Assembly: GCA_903862415.1 (NCBI GenBank)
Contig: CAIOYD010000003.1
Span: forward strand, 1 to 49,778
Reading direction: 5' to 3'
Source: an uncultured Oxalobacteraceae bacterium
GTDB lineage: Bacteria > Pseudomonadota > Gammaproteobacteria > Burkholderiales > Burkholderiaceae_D
DNA length: 49,778 nucleotides
Shown: positions 34,647 to 44,178 of the stretch, piece by piece
Layout: every line of letters starts with the position of its first letter
Position numbering within the stretch: position 1 is the first letter of the stretch
Made by a program: the position numbers and the translations under genes
The notes under the pieces: generated by a model
Databases searched by the model: none
What the model was told of the DNA's origin: nothing
What the model saw: the letters and a program-made list of their open reading frames with translations, nothing else

Positions 34647-34681
34647 TCAACTGCAAACTTTTAGTTTTGATGAGGCTGATA

Positions 34682-37099
34682 ATGACAAATTTCATAGTAA
34701 AAAAAGTCGCCGTACTCGGCGCTGGTGTTATGGGTGCACAGATCGCCGCACATTGCGTCAATGCGCGCGTGCCGGTAGTGCTGTTTGACCTGCCTGCCAA
34801 GGAAGGTCCGAAAAACGGTATCGTACTGCGGGCGATTGAAAACCTGAAAAAACTCAACCCGGCACCGCTGGGTAACAAGGACGATGCCGCGTATATTGAA
34901 GTCGCCAACTACGAAGACAATCTGGATTTGCTGGCCGGTTGTGACCTGATTATTGAAGCCATTGCCGAACGCATGGACTGGAAGCACGATCTGTACAAAA
35001 AAGTAGCACCACATCTGGCACCGAATGCGATTTTCGCTTCCAACACTTCCGGTCTGTCGATCACCGAATTGTCTGAAGGTTTTGATGCGGAATTAAAAGC
35101 GCGCTTTTGCGGCGTGCATTTTTTCAATCCGCCACGCTATATGCACCTGGTGGAGCTCATTCCTACCGTTGCCACGGCGCCGGCCATCATTGATCAGCTC
35201 GAAGGTTTCCTGACCACCACTCTGGGCAAGGGCGTAGTCCGTGCCAAAGATACACCGAACTTCATCGCCAATCGCGTCGGTATTTTCGGCATGCTGGCCA
35301 CCATGTATGAAGCAGAAAAATTTGGCCTGTCCGTCGATGTAGTTGATGATCTGACCGGTAAAAAACTTGGCCGTGCTTCATCAGGCACTTTCCGCACCGC
35401 CGATGTGGTTGGTCTGGATACCATGGGTCATGTGATCAAAACCATGCAGGACACCCTGCAGAACGATCCATTCTTCCCAGTCTACAAAACACCGGAAGTG
35501 CTCACCAAACTGATCGGTGCAGGCGCTCTGGGTCAAAAAGCGGGCGCTGGTTTTTACAAAAAAGTTGGTAAAGATATTCAGCGTCTGGACTTCGCCACAG
35601 CACAGTATGTAACTGGTGGCGCCAAGGCCGATGATTTGGTGGCACGGATTCTGAAAGAAAAAGATCCGGTCAAAAAAATGAAATCGCTGCGTGAATCCAC
35701 CAATCCACAGGCGCAGTTCCTGTGGGCGATTTTCCGCGACGCCTTCCATTACATCGCCGTGCATCTTGACACTGTCGCCGACAATGCGCGCGACATCGAT
35801 TTCGCCATGCGTTGGGGTTTTGGCTGGCAGGTCGGGCCGTTTGAAATCTGGCAGGCTTCCGGTTGGCAGCAAATCGCTACCTGGGTCAAGGAAGACATCG
35901 ATGCCGGCAAAGCAATTTGCTCGGCACCGTTACCAGCCTGGGTGTTTGAGTCCGCGCCTGGCGTTGCCAGAACTGGCGTGCATACCGCCGAAGGTTCCTG
36001 GTCGGCCATCAGCAACTCTTATGTAGCGCGTTCCAGCCTGTCCGTGTATGACCGTCAGGCATTCCGCGCTGGTCTGCTGGGCGAAGGTACGCCGAACGGC
36101 ACAACCGCCGGCACCACCTTCTTTGAAGATGAATCGGTCCGCATCTGGCATTCAGGTACACAGGCACAACCTGACGATGTATTGATTTTCTCGATGAAAA
36201 CCAAAATGCACGTCATAGGCCCGGGAGTGATTGCCGGCATGGAAATGGCCGTGGCGGAAGCAGAAAAGAATTACAAGGGACTGGTAATCTGGTCAGCGGA
36301 TGCCGCCGATGGTGGTGCGTTCTCTGCCGGTGCTGATCTGCAGTCAATGTTGCCACTGTTTATGTCCGGTGGCGTAAAAGCCATCGAACCGATGGTGGGC
36401 AAACTGCAACAGGCTCACATGGCACTCAAATATGCCAATATCCCGGTAGTGGCGGCCGTCGCTGGTCTGGCCTTGGGTGGTGGTTGCGAATTAATGATGC
36501 ACACAGCCAAACGGGTTGCCTCGATCGAATCCTACATCGGGCTGGTCGAAGTCGGTGTTGGTCTGGTGCCAGCCGGTGGTGGTCTCAAAGAAGCCGCTGT
36601 TCGTGCTGCTGCTGACGCCAAAGGGACTGACCTGCTGCAATTCCTGAAGAACTACTTCACCAATGCAGCTACCGCAGCCGTTTCCAAATCGGCGCTCGAA
36701 GCCAAAAAAATGGGTTATCTGTCAGCCAATGATGTGATCGTTTTTAACGCTTACGAATTGCTCCACGTTGCCAAAGTAGAAGCCCGTGCCATGTTCGACG
36801 CCGGTTACCGTGCGCCCCTCAAGGTTCAGATTCCGGTTGGCGGACGTTACTCGATGGCAACCATCACGGCACAATTAGTCAATATGCGTGACGGTGGCTT
36901 TATCTCGGCACATGATTACAAACTTGGCGCCATGATTGCTGAAATCGTCTCGGGCGGTGAAATTGAAAATGGCAGTATCGTTAATGAACAATGGTTGCTG
37001 GATCTGGAGCGCAAAGCCTTTATGGAATTGCTTAACAATCCAAAAACGCAGGAACGCATCATGGGTATGATGCAGACCGGCAAACCAGTGCGCAACTAA
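34682..37099 (+). CDS. 3-hydroxyacyl-CoA dehydrogenase / enoyl-CoA hydratase, FadN type
   Basis: An 805-residue bifunctional enzyme. The NAD-binding domain comes first (VAVLGAGVMGAQIAAHCV, residues about 8-25), with the dehydrogenase signature FCGVHFFNPPRYMHLVEL and catalytic His, then the C-terminal dehydrogenase domain near DIDFAMRWGFGWQVGPFE. The crotonase fold follows at about residues 500-700 (VAAVAGLALGGGCELMMH). In E. coli FadB the order is reversed; dehydrogenase-first matches FadN-type proteins. ATG 34682 was chosen for the GAGG stretch upstream and the short MTNFIVKKVAVLG start. It carries out two middle steps of beta-oxidation. Confidence 0.94.
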   Translation: MTNFIVKKVAVLGAGVMGAQIAAHCVNARVPVVLFDLPAKEGPKNGIVLRAIENLKKLNPAPLGNKDDAAYIEVANYEDNLDLLAGCDLIIEAIAERMDWKHDLYKKVAPHLAPNAIFASNTSGLSITELSEGFDAELKARFCGVHFFNPPRYMHLVELIPTVATAPAIIDQLEGFLTTTLGKGVVRAKDTPNFIANRVGIFGMLATMYEAEKFGLSVDVVDDLTGKKLGRASSGTFRTADVVGLDTMGHVIKTMQDTLQNDPFFPVYKTPEVLTKLIGAGALGQKAGAGFYKKVGKDIQRLDFATAQYVTGGAKADDLVARILKEKDPVKKMKSLRESTNPQAQFLWAIFRDAFHYIAVHLDTVADNARDIDFAMRWGFGWQVGPFEIWQASGWQQIATWVKEDIDAGKAICSAPLPAWVFESAPGVARTGVHTAEGSWSAISNSYVARSSLSVYDRQAFRAGLLGEGTPNGTTAGTTFFEDESVRIWHSGTQAQPDDVLIFSMKTKMHVIGPGVIAGMEMAVAEAEKNYKGLVIWSADAADGGAFSAGADLQSMLPLFMSGGVKAIEPMVGKLQQAHMALKYANIPVVAAVAGLALGGGCELMMHTAKRVASIESYIGLVEVGVGLVPAGGGLKEAAVRAAADAKGTDLLQFLKNYFTNAATAAVSKSALEAKKMGYLSANDVIVFNAYELLHVAKVEARAMFDAGYRAPLKVQIPVGGRYSMATITAQLVNMRDGGFISAHDYKLGAMIAEIVSGGEIENGSIVNEQWLLDLERKAFMELLNNPKTQERIMGMMQTGKPVRN

Positions 37100-37130
37100 G
37101 CTGTTCATCCATATAAACGGAGCAATCAAA

Positions 37131-38327
37131 ATGACTAAACAACTACAAGACGCCTATATCGTCGCGGCCACCCGCACACCAATTGGCAAATCCGGTCGCG
37201 GCATGTTCAAAAATACCCGCCCGGACGATCTGCTGGTGCGGGTACTGCAATCTGCCCTGGCTCAGGTGCCTAATCTGGATCCGAAATTAATCGAAGACGC
37301 CATCGTAGGCTGTTCTTTTCCTGAAGCCGAACAGGGCAGCAACTTAGCCCGTATGGCCGTCTTGCTGGCCGGTTTGCCACAGACAGTCGGTGGCGTCACC
37401 ATCAACCGCTTCTGCGCTTCCGGCATTACTGCCGTAGCCATGGCGGCTGACCGGATTCGTGTCGGTCAGGCCGATGTAATGATCGCCGCCGGTGCTGAAT
37501 CGATGTCGATGGTGCCGATGATGGGTCACCACCCATCAATGAACATGGGTATTTTCAAAGATGAAAATATCGGCATGGCTTACGGTATGGGTTTAACCGC
37601 CGAAAAAGTGGCTCAGCAATGGAAAATCAGTCGCGAAGATCAGGATGCGTTTTCGGTCCAGTCACACCAGCGCGCCATCGCTGCACAAAATGCCGGTTAC
37701 TTCGATGCTGAAACCACTCCGGTGGAAATCATTGAACGGATTCCGAATCTGGCCACCGGTCAGATCGAACTCAAAACCCGTACCGTCAACCGTGATGAAG
37801 GTGCCCGTCCGGATACCTCCATGGAAGGTCTGGCACGTCTGAAACCGGTGTTTGCCGCCAAAGGCAGCGTAACGGCCGGTAACAGCTCACAGACTTCCGA
37901 TGGTGCCGGTGCATTGATTCTGGTGAGCGAAAAAATTCTCAAGCAATTCAACCTGACTCCGCTGGCACGTTTTGCCTCGTTTGCAGTGCGTGGTGTGCCA
38001 CCAGAAATTATGGGTATCGGCCCGAAAGAAGCCATCCCAGCCGCCTGTCGCGCGGCCGGCATTACTCAGGATCAGATCGACTGGTTTGAACTCAATGAAG
38101 CGTTTGCTGCCCAATCACTGGCCGTGGTGCGCGATCTGGGTCTCGATCCGTCCAAAGTCAACCCGATGGGTGGTGCCATTGCTCTGGGACATCCGCTGGG
38201 TGCTACCGGTGCGATCCGTTCAGCCACAACGATTCATGCCATGCTGCGCAACAACCTGAAATACGGTATGGTGACGATGTGTGTAGGAACCGGTATGGGT
38301 GCGGCAGGAATTTTTGAACGCATGTAA
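37131..38327 (+). CDS. fadA: Acetyl-CoA acyltransferase (thiolase)
   Basis: A 398-residue thiolase: N-terminal ATRTPIGKSGRGMFKNTRPDD, the nucleophilic Cys in NRFCASGITAVAMAADRI, GAESMSMVPMMGH, the His in GGAIALGHPLGATGAI and the second Cys in MCVGTGMGAAGIFE. GGAGCAATCAAA precedes the ATG. It lies 31 bp after the FadN-type gene and completes the cycle by thiolytic cleavage of 3-ketoacyl-CoA. The symbol reflects function; orthology to E. coli fadA was not tested. Confidence 0.94.
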   Translation: MTKQLQDAYIVAATRTPIGKSGRGMFKNTRPDDLLVRVLQSALAQVPNLDPKLIEDAIVGCSFPEAEQGSNLARMAVLLAGLPQTVGGVTINRFCASGITAVAMAADRIRVGQADVMIAAGAESMSMVPMMGHHPSMNMGIFKDENIGMAYGMGLTAEKVAQQWKISREDQDAFSVQSHQRAIAAQNAGYFDAETTPVEIIERIPNLATGQIELKTRTVNRDEGARPDTSMEGLARLKPVFAAKGSVTAGNSSQTSDGAGALILVSEKILKQFNLTPLARFASFAVRGVPPEIMGIGPKEAIPAACRAAGITQDQIDWFELNEAFAAQSLAVVRDLGLDPSKVNPMGGAIALGHPLGATGAIRSATTIHAMLRNNLKYGMVTMCVGTGMGAAGIFERM

Positions 38328-38341
38328 TATCTGAGCTTAGG

Positions 38342-38368
38342 TAAGCCGCCATGTGCGGCTTATTTTTT
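38342..38368 (+). terminator. Rho-independent terminator after the thiolase
   Basis: TAAGCCGC (38342-38349) and GCGGCTTA (38355-38362) with loop CATGT, then six T. It ends the acyl-CoA dehydrogenase-thiolase operon and sets the following enoyl-CoA hydratase gene apart. Confidence 0.85.
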
Positions 38369-38397
38369 AACGCACAGCGATTCAATCAAGGAACTTC

Positions 38398-39174
38398 ATG
38401 GATATTCTGACCAATAAAGAAAATGGCGTACTGACGATTACCTTTAACCGTCCGGGCAAAAAAAATGCCATTACCTCAGCCATGTACCAAGCCATGGCCG
38501 ATGCCTTGCAGGCGGCACAAAGCGACAGCGAAGTGCGGGTGATTTTATTCACCGGTCTGGACGGCATTTTTACCGCCGGTAATGATCTGGAAGATTTCAT
38601 GAAAAACTCCAGTCAACTGACCACTGATGGTGAAAGCAGTTCGATCATTCAATTCATGCGCGCACTCAGCGGCGCTGGCAAGCCTGTCATCGCGGCAGTC
38701 TCGGGCCTGGCTGTTGGCATCGGCACCACGATGTTGATGCATTGCGACCTGGTGTATCTGGCCGATGACGCCAAATTGGTGATGCCGTTTTCACAGTTGG
38801 GCTTATGTGCAGAATTTTCCTCCAGCCTGCTGTTGCAGCGCATCGCCGGCTATCATCGGGCAGCCGAAAAATTGCTGCTCGGCGAAGCCTTTGGTGCCCA
38901 GGAAGCGCTGGAAATGGGTATGGCCAACAAGGTGGTGCCTGCAGCTGAATTACTTAATTATGCTCAGGCACAGGCAGCCAAACTGGTGGCCCTGCCAGCA
39001 GCCTCACTGCGCGCGACCAAACGTCTGATGAAAGAAAGTCAGGCCACGCTGGTCAATCAGGTGATGCAGGATGAATTGCAGCAATTTAGCAAAATGCTCA
39101 GCGGTGCCGAAGCCAAAGAAGCCTTTATGGCGTTCTTCCAAAAACGCAAACCGGATTTCAGTCAGTTTTCGTGA
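38398..39174 (+). CDS. Enoyl-CoA hydratase/isomerase family protein
   Basis: A 258-residue crotonase-fold protein: ITFNRPGKKNAITSAMYQAM, FTGLDGIFTAGNDLEDF (oxyanion-hole region), KPVIAAVSGLAVGIGTTMLMHCDLVY and LGLCAEFSSSLLL. At the two usual Glu positions of hydratases it has Gly/Thr near GIGTTM and Glu near AEFSS, so isomerase or other crotonase activity is possible. CAAGGAAC is its ribosome-binding site. It stands behind a terminator, 71 bp after the thiolase, so it may have a separate promoter. Confidence 0.9.
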   Translation: MDILTNKENGVLTITFNRPGKKNAITSAMYQAMADALQAAQSDSEVRVILFTGLDGIFTAGNDLEDFMKNSSQLTTDGESSSIIQFMRALSGAGKPVIAAVSGLAVGIGTTMLMHCDLVYLADDAKLVMPFSQLGLCAEFSSSLLLQRIAGYHRAAEKLLLGEAFGAQEALEMGMANKVVPAAELLNYAQAQAAKLVALPAASLRATKRLMKESQATLVNQVMQDELQQFSKMLSGAEAKEAFMAFFQKRKPDFSQFS

Positions 39175-39199
39175 TGGGATTGATCAGATCAGCAAAGAT

Positions 39200-39299
39200 G
39201 TAGGGTGGGTTAGCCGCGGCGTAACCCACCAATCCGTCACATAGCAAGGATATCGTTAATCGACCAGACAGTGGGTTACGCCCGCCTAACCCACCCTAC
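39200..39299. repeat. GGGTGGGTTA variant of the palindromic repeat, inverted pair
   Basis: The left copy GTAGGGTGGGTTAGCCGCGG CGTAACCCAC (39200-39229) and the right copy GTGGGTTACGCC then CGCCTAACCCACCCTAC (39271-39299) are near-perfect reverse complements about 40 bp apart. Each copy is an internal palindrome (GTGGGTTA/TAACCCAC). The layout copies the inverted pair at 5072-5176 with TGGGTTA in place of TGTATTA. The right copy contains the miaA stop codon. Confidence 0.9.
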
Positions 39300-40212
39300 T
39301 CCCTACCCGCTGCAGCAACTGCTCCGGCATATCCGGTTGCAGACAATCCAGCACGATCCGTTGCGGCATAGAGCGCAGCCAGGTCAGTTGCCGTTTGGCC
39401 AGCTGACGGGTGGCAATGATGCCGCGCTCGCGCAGTTCCGCCGCATCATACAACCCATCCAGATGCTCCCAGGCCTGACGATATCCGACACAGCGCATTG
39501 AGGGCATATTGAGATTTAAATCGCCGCGCGCGCGCAAGATGGCCACCTCCTCCAGAAAACCCTGCTGCAACATGGTATCGAAACGACGGGCAATGCGTTC
39601 ATGCAAACCGGCACGCTCTGAGGGCTCGAGCGAAAACGCCTGCATTTGCAGCATGGGAGGAGCAATGGTTTGTTGCGCAAACAGCGTCGATAAGGGCTGA
39701 CCGGTGAGTTCGATAACTTCCAGCGCCCGTCCGATCCGCTGCGTGTCGCCTGGTGGCAAACGTGCGGCCGTCAGCGGATCAAGCTGCGCCAATCTGACAT
39801 GCAGACTGCCAATGCCATGCTCGGCAATTTCCGCCTCCAGCCGGGCACGGATGGCCGGATTGGCCGGTGGTAAATCACCCAGCCCCTTCATGAGCACATT
39901 AAAATACATCATGGTACCGCCAACCAGTAACGGTAAATTGCCACGGGCGCGAATCTGCTGCACCAGTTGCACTACATCAGTCTGAAACTGCGCCACCGAA
40001 TACGCCTGTGCCGGGTCGATGATGTCAATTAAATGATGTGGCACCGCGGCCATTTCCTCCGGACTGGGCTTGGCGGAACCAATATCCATTTGTCGGTAGA
40101 CCAGCGCCGAATCGACCGAAATAATTTCGCACGGGAAGTGACGCGCCAGCATCAGCGCCGCCGCCGTTTTTCCCGAGGCTGTCGGCCCCATGATGGCGAT
40201 AACCGGCGTCAT
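39286..40212 (-). CDS. miaA: tRNA dimethylallyltransferase
   Basis: A 308-residue MiaA: P-loop [68 protein letters not shown] and [13 protein letters not shown]. It makes i6A37 in tRNAs reading UNN codons. Its start overlaps the mutL stop (ATGA). The last residues (SRVG and stop) are encoded inside a palindromic repeat, so the C-terminus appears to have been rewritten by repeat insertion. The essential core is intact. Confidence 0.95.
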   Translation of the reverse strand: MTPVIAIMGPTASGKTAAALMLARHFPCEIISVDSALVYRQMDIGSAKPSPEEMAAVPHHLIDIIDPAQAYSVAQFQTDVVQLVQQIRARGNLPLLVGGTMMYFNVLMKGLGDLPPANPAIRARLEAEIAEHGIGSLHVRLAQLDPLTAARLPPGDTQRIGRALEVIELTGQPLSTLFAQQTIAPPMLQMQAFSLEPSERAGLHERIARRFDTMLQQGFLEEVAILRARGDLNLNMPSMRCVGYRQAWEHLDGLYDAAELRERGIIATRQLAKRQLTWLRSMPQRIVLDCLQPDMPEQLLQRVGSRVG

Positions 40213-42020
40213 TGTCCGCGCAAAAATAATTTATCCAGATCACCCAGAGCCAGCTGCACCCAGGTTGGCCGGCCATGATTACACTGATCGGCGCGTTCGG
40301 TATATTCCATCTGACGTAACAGCGCATTCATTTCAACCACCGTCAGACTGCGATTGGCGCGCACAGCACTGTGACAGGCCAGCGTTCCCAGCAATTCATT
40401 GCGTCGCTCCAGCAATACCCGTGAAGCACCAAATTCGGCAATATCGCGCAGTACATCGCGCGCCAGTGCCTGGGCATCGGCGTTTCTCAGCAGACTCGGA
40501 ATCGCCCGCACTGCCAGCGTCGTCGGCGACAACACTGCCATATCAAACCCGAGTGAGTGCAATACGTCCTGCTGCTCTTCCACCACACTCACCGTCTGCG
40601 GTTCGGCATAAAACGTCACCGGAATCAGTAAGTGCTGTACCGCGATTTCACCTTCATCAAGTGCCTGCTTTAACTGTTCATACAAGATGCGTTCATGGGC
40701 GGCATGCATGTCGACCAACACCATGCCGCGAATGTTTTGCGCCAGAATATAAATACCATGCAATTGCGCCAACGCGAAACCCAACGGGTATTCTTCATCA
40801 CTGACTGAGGTTGCCGCTATGGGCGCAGACATGGGTGCCAGACTGGCCGCGGCACTGGCAGGTGCAGCAGAAAAAAATGCACCATACGCTGCAGTGGATT
40901 GCTCCACGCCGGCAGCCCGCTGAAACAGCGGCGTTTGCACCTGCGCATCCCCACGCCAGGCATTGACTGCCTGCTGTGGCAACAGCGCCGCAGGCAAAGG
41001 AGCCGGTGCTGTCCCAAAGGCAGTAGCTGACGTTTGCGACAGCACTGCCTGCACCGCATGAAAGACAAATTGATGCACCGCACGGCCATCACGAAATCGC
41101 ACTTCGATTTTGGAAGGATGCACATTCACATCAACAAGTGCCGGATCGAGTTGCAGCGCCAACACATAACTGGGGTAACGGTCTCCATGCAACACATCCT
41201 GATAGGCAGCACGCACCGCATGGGTGAGCAGTTTGTCGCGCACAAACCTGCCATTCACATAAAAAAACTGTCCATCCGCACGCGCTTTGGACGCCGTCGG
41301 CAAACCGGCAAAACCATGCAGCCGCAGTGGGCCGGAAGACTGCTCAACCGGCAGACGCGCCTCGGCAAATTCGCTGCCCATAATATGCGCGCTGCGCTTA
41401 TCGATGCCAGTGCTGTTCCAGTGGTCGATGGTTTTCCCATTGTGGATCAGGGTAAAACTTACATCCGGACGCGCCAGAGCAATTCGTTTGACCACATCCG
41501 CACAATGACCAAATTCGGTTTGTTCGGTTTTTAAAAATTTGCGTCGTGCAGGGGTGTTGTAATACAGTTCCTGCACATCCACGGTGGTGCCAACAGCACC
41601 CGAAGCCGGACTGACGACACCCTGTTCAATCTGACTGGCAAACGCTGCTTCAGCGGTGCGTGAACTGAGCACGAACTGCGACACCGAAGCAATTGAAGCC
41701 AGTGCTTCGCCACGAAAACCCAATGTAGCGACATTTTCCAGGTCCGTCAGTGAGGCGATTTTCGAGGTTGCATGCCGGGCGACCGCCAACGGCAACTGCT
41801 CAGGCGTAATGCCGCGACCATTATCGGTGATGGCAATCCGTTTCACACCCCCCTGATCGAGTCGCACACTGATTTGCGTGGCACCGGCATCGAGCGCATT
41901 TTCCAGCAATTCTTTGACCACCGCAGAGGGGCGCTCAACCACTTCACCAGCAGCAATCTGGGAAATCAGGTGGTCCGGCAAAGCCTGAATCGGGCGTAGA
42001 GGGGAGTGATTTATTGTCAT
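40209..42020 (-). CDS. mutL: DNA mismatch repair protein MutL, endonuclease type
   Basis: A 603-residue MutL: GHKL ATPase motifs ([49 protein letters not shown]), a variable Ala/Pro-rich linker (about residues 330-405) and the dimerisation domain. Residues 437-448 read [12 protein letters not shown], fitting the DQHA(x)2E(x)4E metal-dependent endonuclease motif, with CNHGRPT near the end. MutL of this class nicks DNA itself, as in bacteria without MutH. It is coupled to miaA downstream. Confidence 0.96.
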   Translation of the reverse strand: MTINHSPLRPIQALPDHLISQIAAGEVVERPSAVVKELLENALDAGATQISVRLDQGGVKRIAITDNGRGITPEQLPLAVARHATSKIASLTDLENVATLGFRGEALASIASVSQFVLSSRTAEAAFASQIEQGVVSPASGAVGTTVDVQELYYNTPARRKFLKTEQTEFGHCADVVKRIALARPDVSFTLIHNGKTIDHWNSTGIDKRSAHIMGSEFAEARLPVEQSSGPLRLHGFAGLPTASKARADGQFFYVNGRFVRDKLLTHAVRAAYQDVLHGDRYPSYVLALQLDPALVDVNVHPSKIEVRFRDGRAVHQFVFHAVQAVLSQTSATAFGTAPAPLPAALLPQQAVNAWRGDAQVQTPLFQRAAGVEQSTAAYGAFFSAAPASAAASLAPMSAPIAATSVSDEEYPLGFALAQLHGIYILAQNIRGMVLVDMHAAHERILYEQLKQALDEGEIAVQHLLIPVTFYAEPQTVSVVEEQQDVLHSLGFDMAVLSPTTLAVRAIPSLLRNADAQALARDVLRDIAEFGASRVLLERRNELLGTLACHSAVRANRSLTVVEMNALLRQMEYTERADQCNHGRPTWVQLALGDLDKLFLRGQ

Positions 42021-42102
42021 AGAGTGCGATTATATACCGATCGAAATTGCGCAATGAGCAAACCACAGATAGTGTATGATTTCGGCTCCACCAAGGAGAA
42101 CT

Positions 42103-42747
42103 ATGGATTTCATGCAATTTTTCAACCTGATTTTACATGTTGATAAGACTCTGGGTTTATTCATTGAACATTATGGGACGTTAATTTACGTCATCCTGTT
42201 TGCCATCGTGTTTTGCGAAACCGGATTAATCGTTTTGCCTTTCCTGCCTGGCGATTCTTTATTATTTATCGCCGGCACCTTTTGTGCCACCGGCGCCATC
42301 AATCCGTGGCTGCTGTGTGTGCTGCTCATTACCGCCGCCGTGACCGGCAATACCGTCAATTACTGGGTCGGAAGCCTGATCGGACATAAAGTCTTCAGCC
42401 ATGATTATGCCTGGCTGGATAAACAGGCTCTGCATAAAACCCATGCTTTTTATGAACGCCATGGCGGCAAAACCATTATTCTGGCGCGTTTTATTCCCGT
42501 CGTCAGAACCTTTGCCCCGTTTGTCGCAGGCTTCTCCGACATGACACATCGAAATTTTCAGTTTTTCAACCTCATTGGCGCCACGATTTGGGTGATCTTA
42601 CTCGTCACCAGTGGTTACTTTTTAGGCGCAATTCCATTGTTGCATGACCATTTGAACAGCATTGTGCTCATCGGTGTCGGCGCAGCCGTTTTGCCGTTAA
42701 TTTTTGGCGCCCTGTGGAAATTTGTACGTAAATTAAGCAAAAAATAA
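42103..42747 (+). CDS. DedA family inner membrane protein
   Basis: A 214-residue DedA/VTT protein. FCETGLIVLPFLPGDSLLFIAG is the family's first signature, and GGKTIILARFIPVVRTFAPFVAG, with its conserved Arg residues, is the second. Five or so membrane segments. I chose ATG 42103 because AAGGAG precedes it. DedA proteins are now seen as undecaprenyl-phosphate or phospholipid flippase-type transporters. The gene is divergent from mutL. Confidence 0.93.
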   Translation: MDFMQFFNLILHVDKTLGLFIEHYGTLIYVILFAIVFCETGLIVLPFLPGDSLLFIAGTFCATGAINPWLLCVLLITAAVTGNTVNYWVGSLIGHKVFSHDYAWLDKQALHKTHAFYERHGGKTIILARFIPVVRTFAPFVAGFSDMTHRNFQFFNLIGATIWVILLVTSGYFLGAIPLLHDHLNSIVLIGVGAAVLPLIFGALWKFVRKLSKK

Positions 42748-42771
42748 TGCACTCAAACTGCTGAGTGCATT
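42739..42771 (-). terminator. Terminator hairpin between dedA and the YXWGXW lipoprotein gene
   Basis: AATGCACTCA (42746-42755) and TGAGTGCATT (42762-42771) make a perfect 10-bp stem with a 6-nt loop. On the minus strand a T run follows, so it terminates the lipoprotein gene. It overlaps the dedA stop codon and may also end that transcript. Confidence 0.75.
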
Positions 42772-42800
42772 AGTTCACCATCGAAGAGCCGCTGAAACGC

Positions 42801-44033
42801 TTATCTTTCCATTTTCTCTGGTTTGCCTTCCTGCTTGGGTTTTGATTCCTTACGCTCTTGTTTGGCTGGCCTGGCTTGCTGAACGGCGGGTTGATGCTTG
42901 ACTTGCTGGGCAGCAGGTTGTTGCACAACTGGCTGTCCGACTGGCTGTGTATTCATCTGCCGCTGCGGATTTTCGTTTACCCGCGATTGTGGTGTAAAGG
43001 TATTGTTGGTCGGCTCCAATGGCACGGTATGATTGGTCACCGCGTTTCTTGGACCTGGTAGTGGTGTAGGTTGCGGTCCATTTTGCATGCCACGCTGCTG
43101 CACCGAAGCTCGAAATGCCGGTGATATTTCCGGATGCACGACCTGAGCCTGTGGCAAAGCAGTTGGCTGACGTCCGGCCACGTAGGCAGGAATCGGTGTA
43201 CTGGATGCCGGTTGCGGTGCATACGCTTTCACCATCGGCGTCATACCAGCGGCCAGGTGTGGTTGTGCCGGGACAGCATTATTAAAAGCCTGACCATTGG
43301 CAGTAGAACCCGCTGGAGCAATCACCGTTACATTGGCACCACCACGCAACTGACCTGGGCCATTCGACGTAATTTGCATACCTGCACGCACAATCGGCGG
43401 AGCGCTGGTCACCACTGCTGGCGAAGTACCTATTGGCGCCGGCACAATTAAACCTCTGTGTGAACCAGGCGGTGGTGGCACAAACACTCCCATAGGCCCC
43501 ATCGGAGGCGGTCCTGCCACCACACCAACCGCAACAATACCGACTGAAATATGAATTCCCATCGGTGGCGGCACAAAAACCACACCAGGGGCAGACCAGA
43601 AACCATTCACGAAAACCACTGAACCACCGCGATTTTCATAGTAGGGATTAACCCAGCCATAACCGAACCGTGGCGGATGTGACCAGCGTCCATGCGCCCA
43701 GACCCAGTTGCCTTCCCAGACCCAGTAGCCACCGGTCCAGACGGCGTCGTCATAAGGCATTTCGGAAGGAGACTCAACGAGCATCGGTGGCGGAGCCCAG
43801 GAGACCAAGACTGGCTCTGGCTGAACCAGCGGTGGCTCCACATAGACACTGACTACCGGCTGCGGATCCGGTGCCTGATATTCCACCTCGTTTTGCGACG
43901 GGCGATACACCGGCTGCACCGGCTGCACATAGCGCGGCTGCGCCACATATTGCGGTGGTGGATAATAAACTCTTGCTGGCTGAACAATACAACCACCCAA
44001 CAACACGGCCGTGCCGATAATTATTTTTTTCAT
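42801..44033 (-). CDS. YXWGXW-repeat-like lipoprotein, Pro/Gln-rich
   Basis: A 410-residue predicted lipoprotein: MKKIIIGTAVLLGGC with lipobox LLGGC. Residues about 95-150 have the Trp/Tyr-rich pattern of the YXWGXW family (WTGGYWVWEGNWVWAHGRW, then FGYGWVNPYYENR). The first 80 and last 200 residues are low complexity, rich in Pro, Gln, Val and Ala, and the C-terminus is strongly basic (Lys/Arg/Glu). The start at 44033 was chosen for the signal peptide. It is inserted between amiC and dedA-mutL. Function unknown; the family is periplasmic or outer-membrane associated. Confidence 0.8.
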   Translation of the reverse strand: MKKIIIGTAVLLGGCIVQPARVYYPPPQYVAQPRYVQPVQPVYRPSQNEVEYQAPDPQPVVSVYVEPPLVQPEPVLVSWAPPPMLVESPSEMPYDDAVWTGGYWVWEGNWVWAHGRWSHPPRFGYGWVNPYYENRGGSVVFVNGFWSAPGVVFVPPPMGIHISVGIVAVGVVAGPPPMGPMGVFVPPPPGSHRGLIVPAPIGTSPAVVTSAPPIVRAGMQITSNGPGQLRGGANVTVIAPAGSTANGQAFNNAVPAQPHLAAGMTPMVKAYAPQPASSTPIPAYVAGRQPTALPQAQVVHPEISPAFRASVQQRGMQNGPQPTPLPGPRNAVTNHTVPLEPTNNTFTPQSRVNENPQRQMNTQPVGQPVVQQPAAQQVKHQPAVQQARPAKQERKESKPKQEGKPEKMER

Positions 44034-44178
44034 ACATTGTCCCCGGATAGCCCTGATGCAACCCAACATTGAGTGCACAGCTATCCTGTCTCAACTAAAA
44101 ACCCAGTATGAATGAATTGGTTGACCTTATGCAAGTTATTTTAAGTAAAGAAACTTTACAGTCAGTCTGATTTATTGA

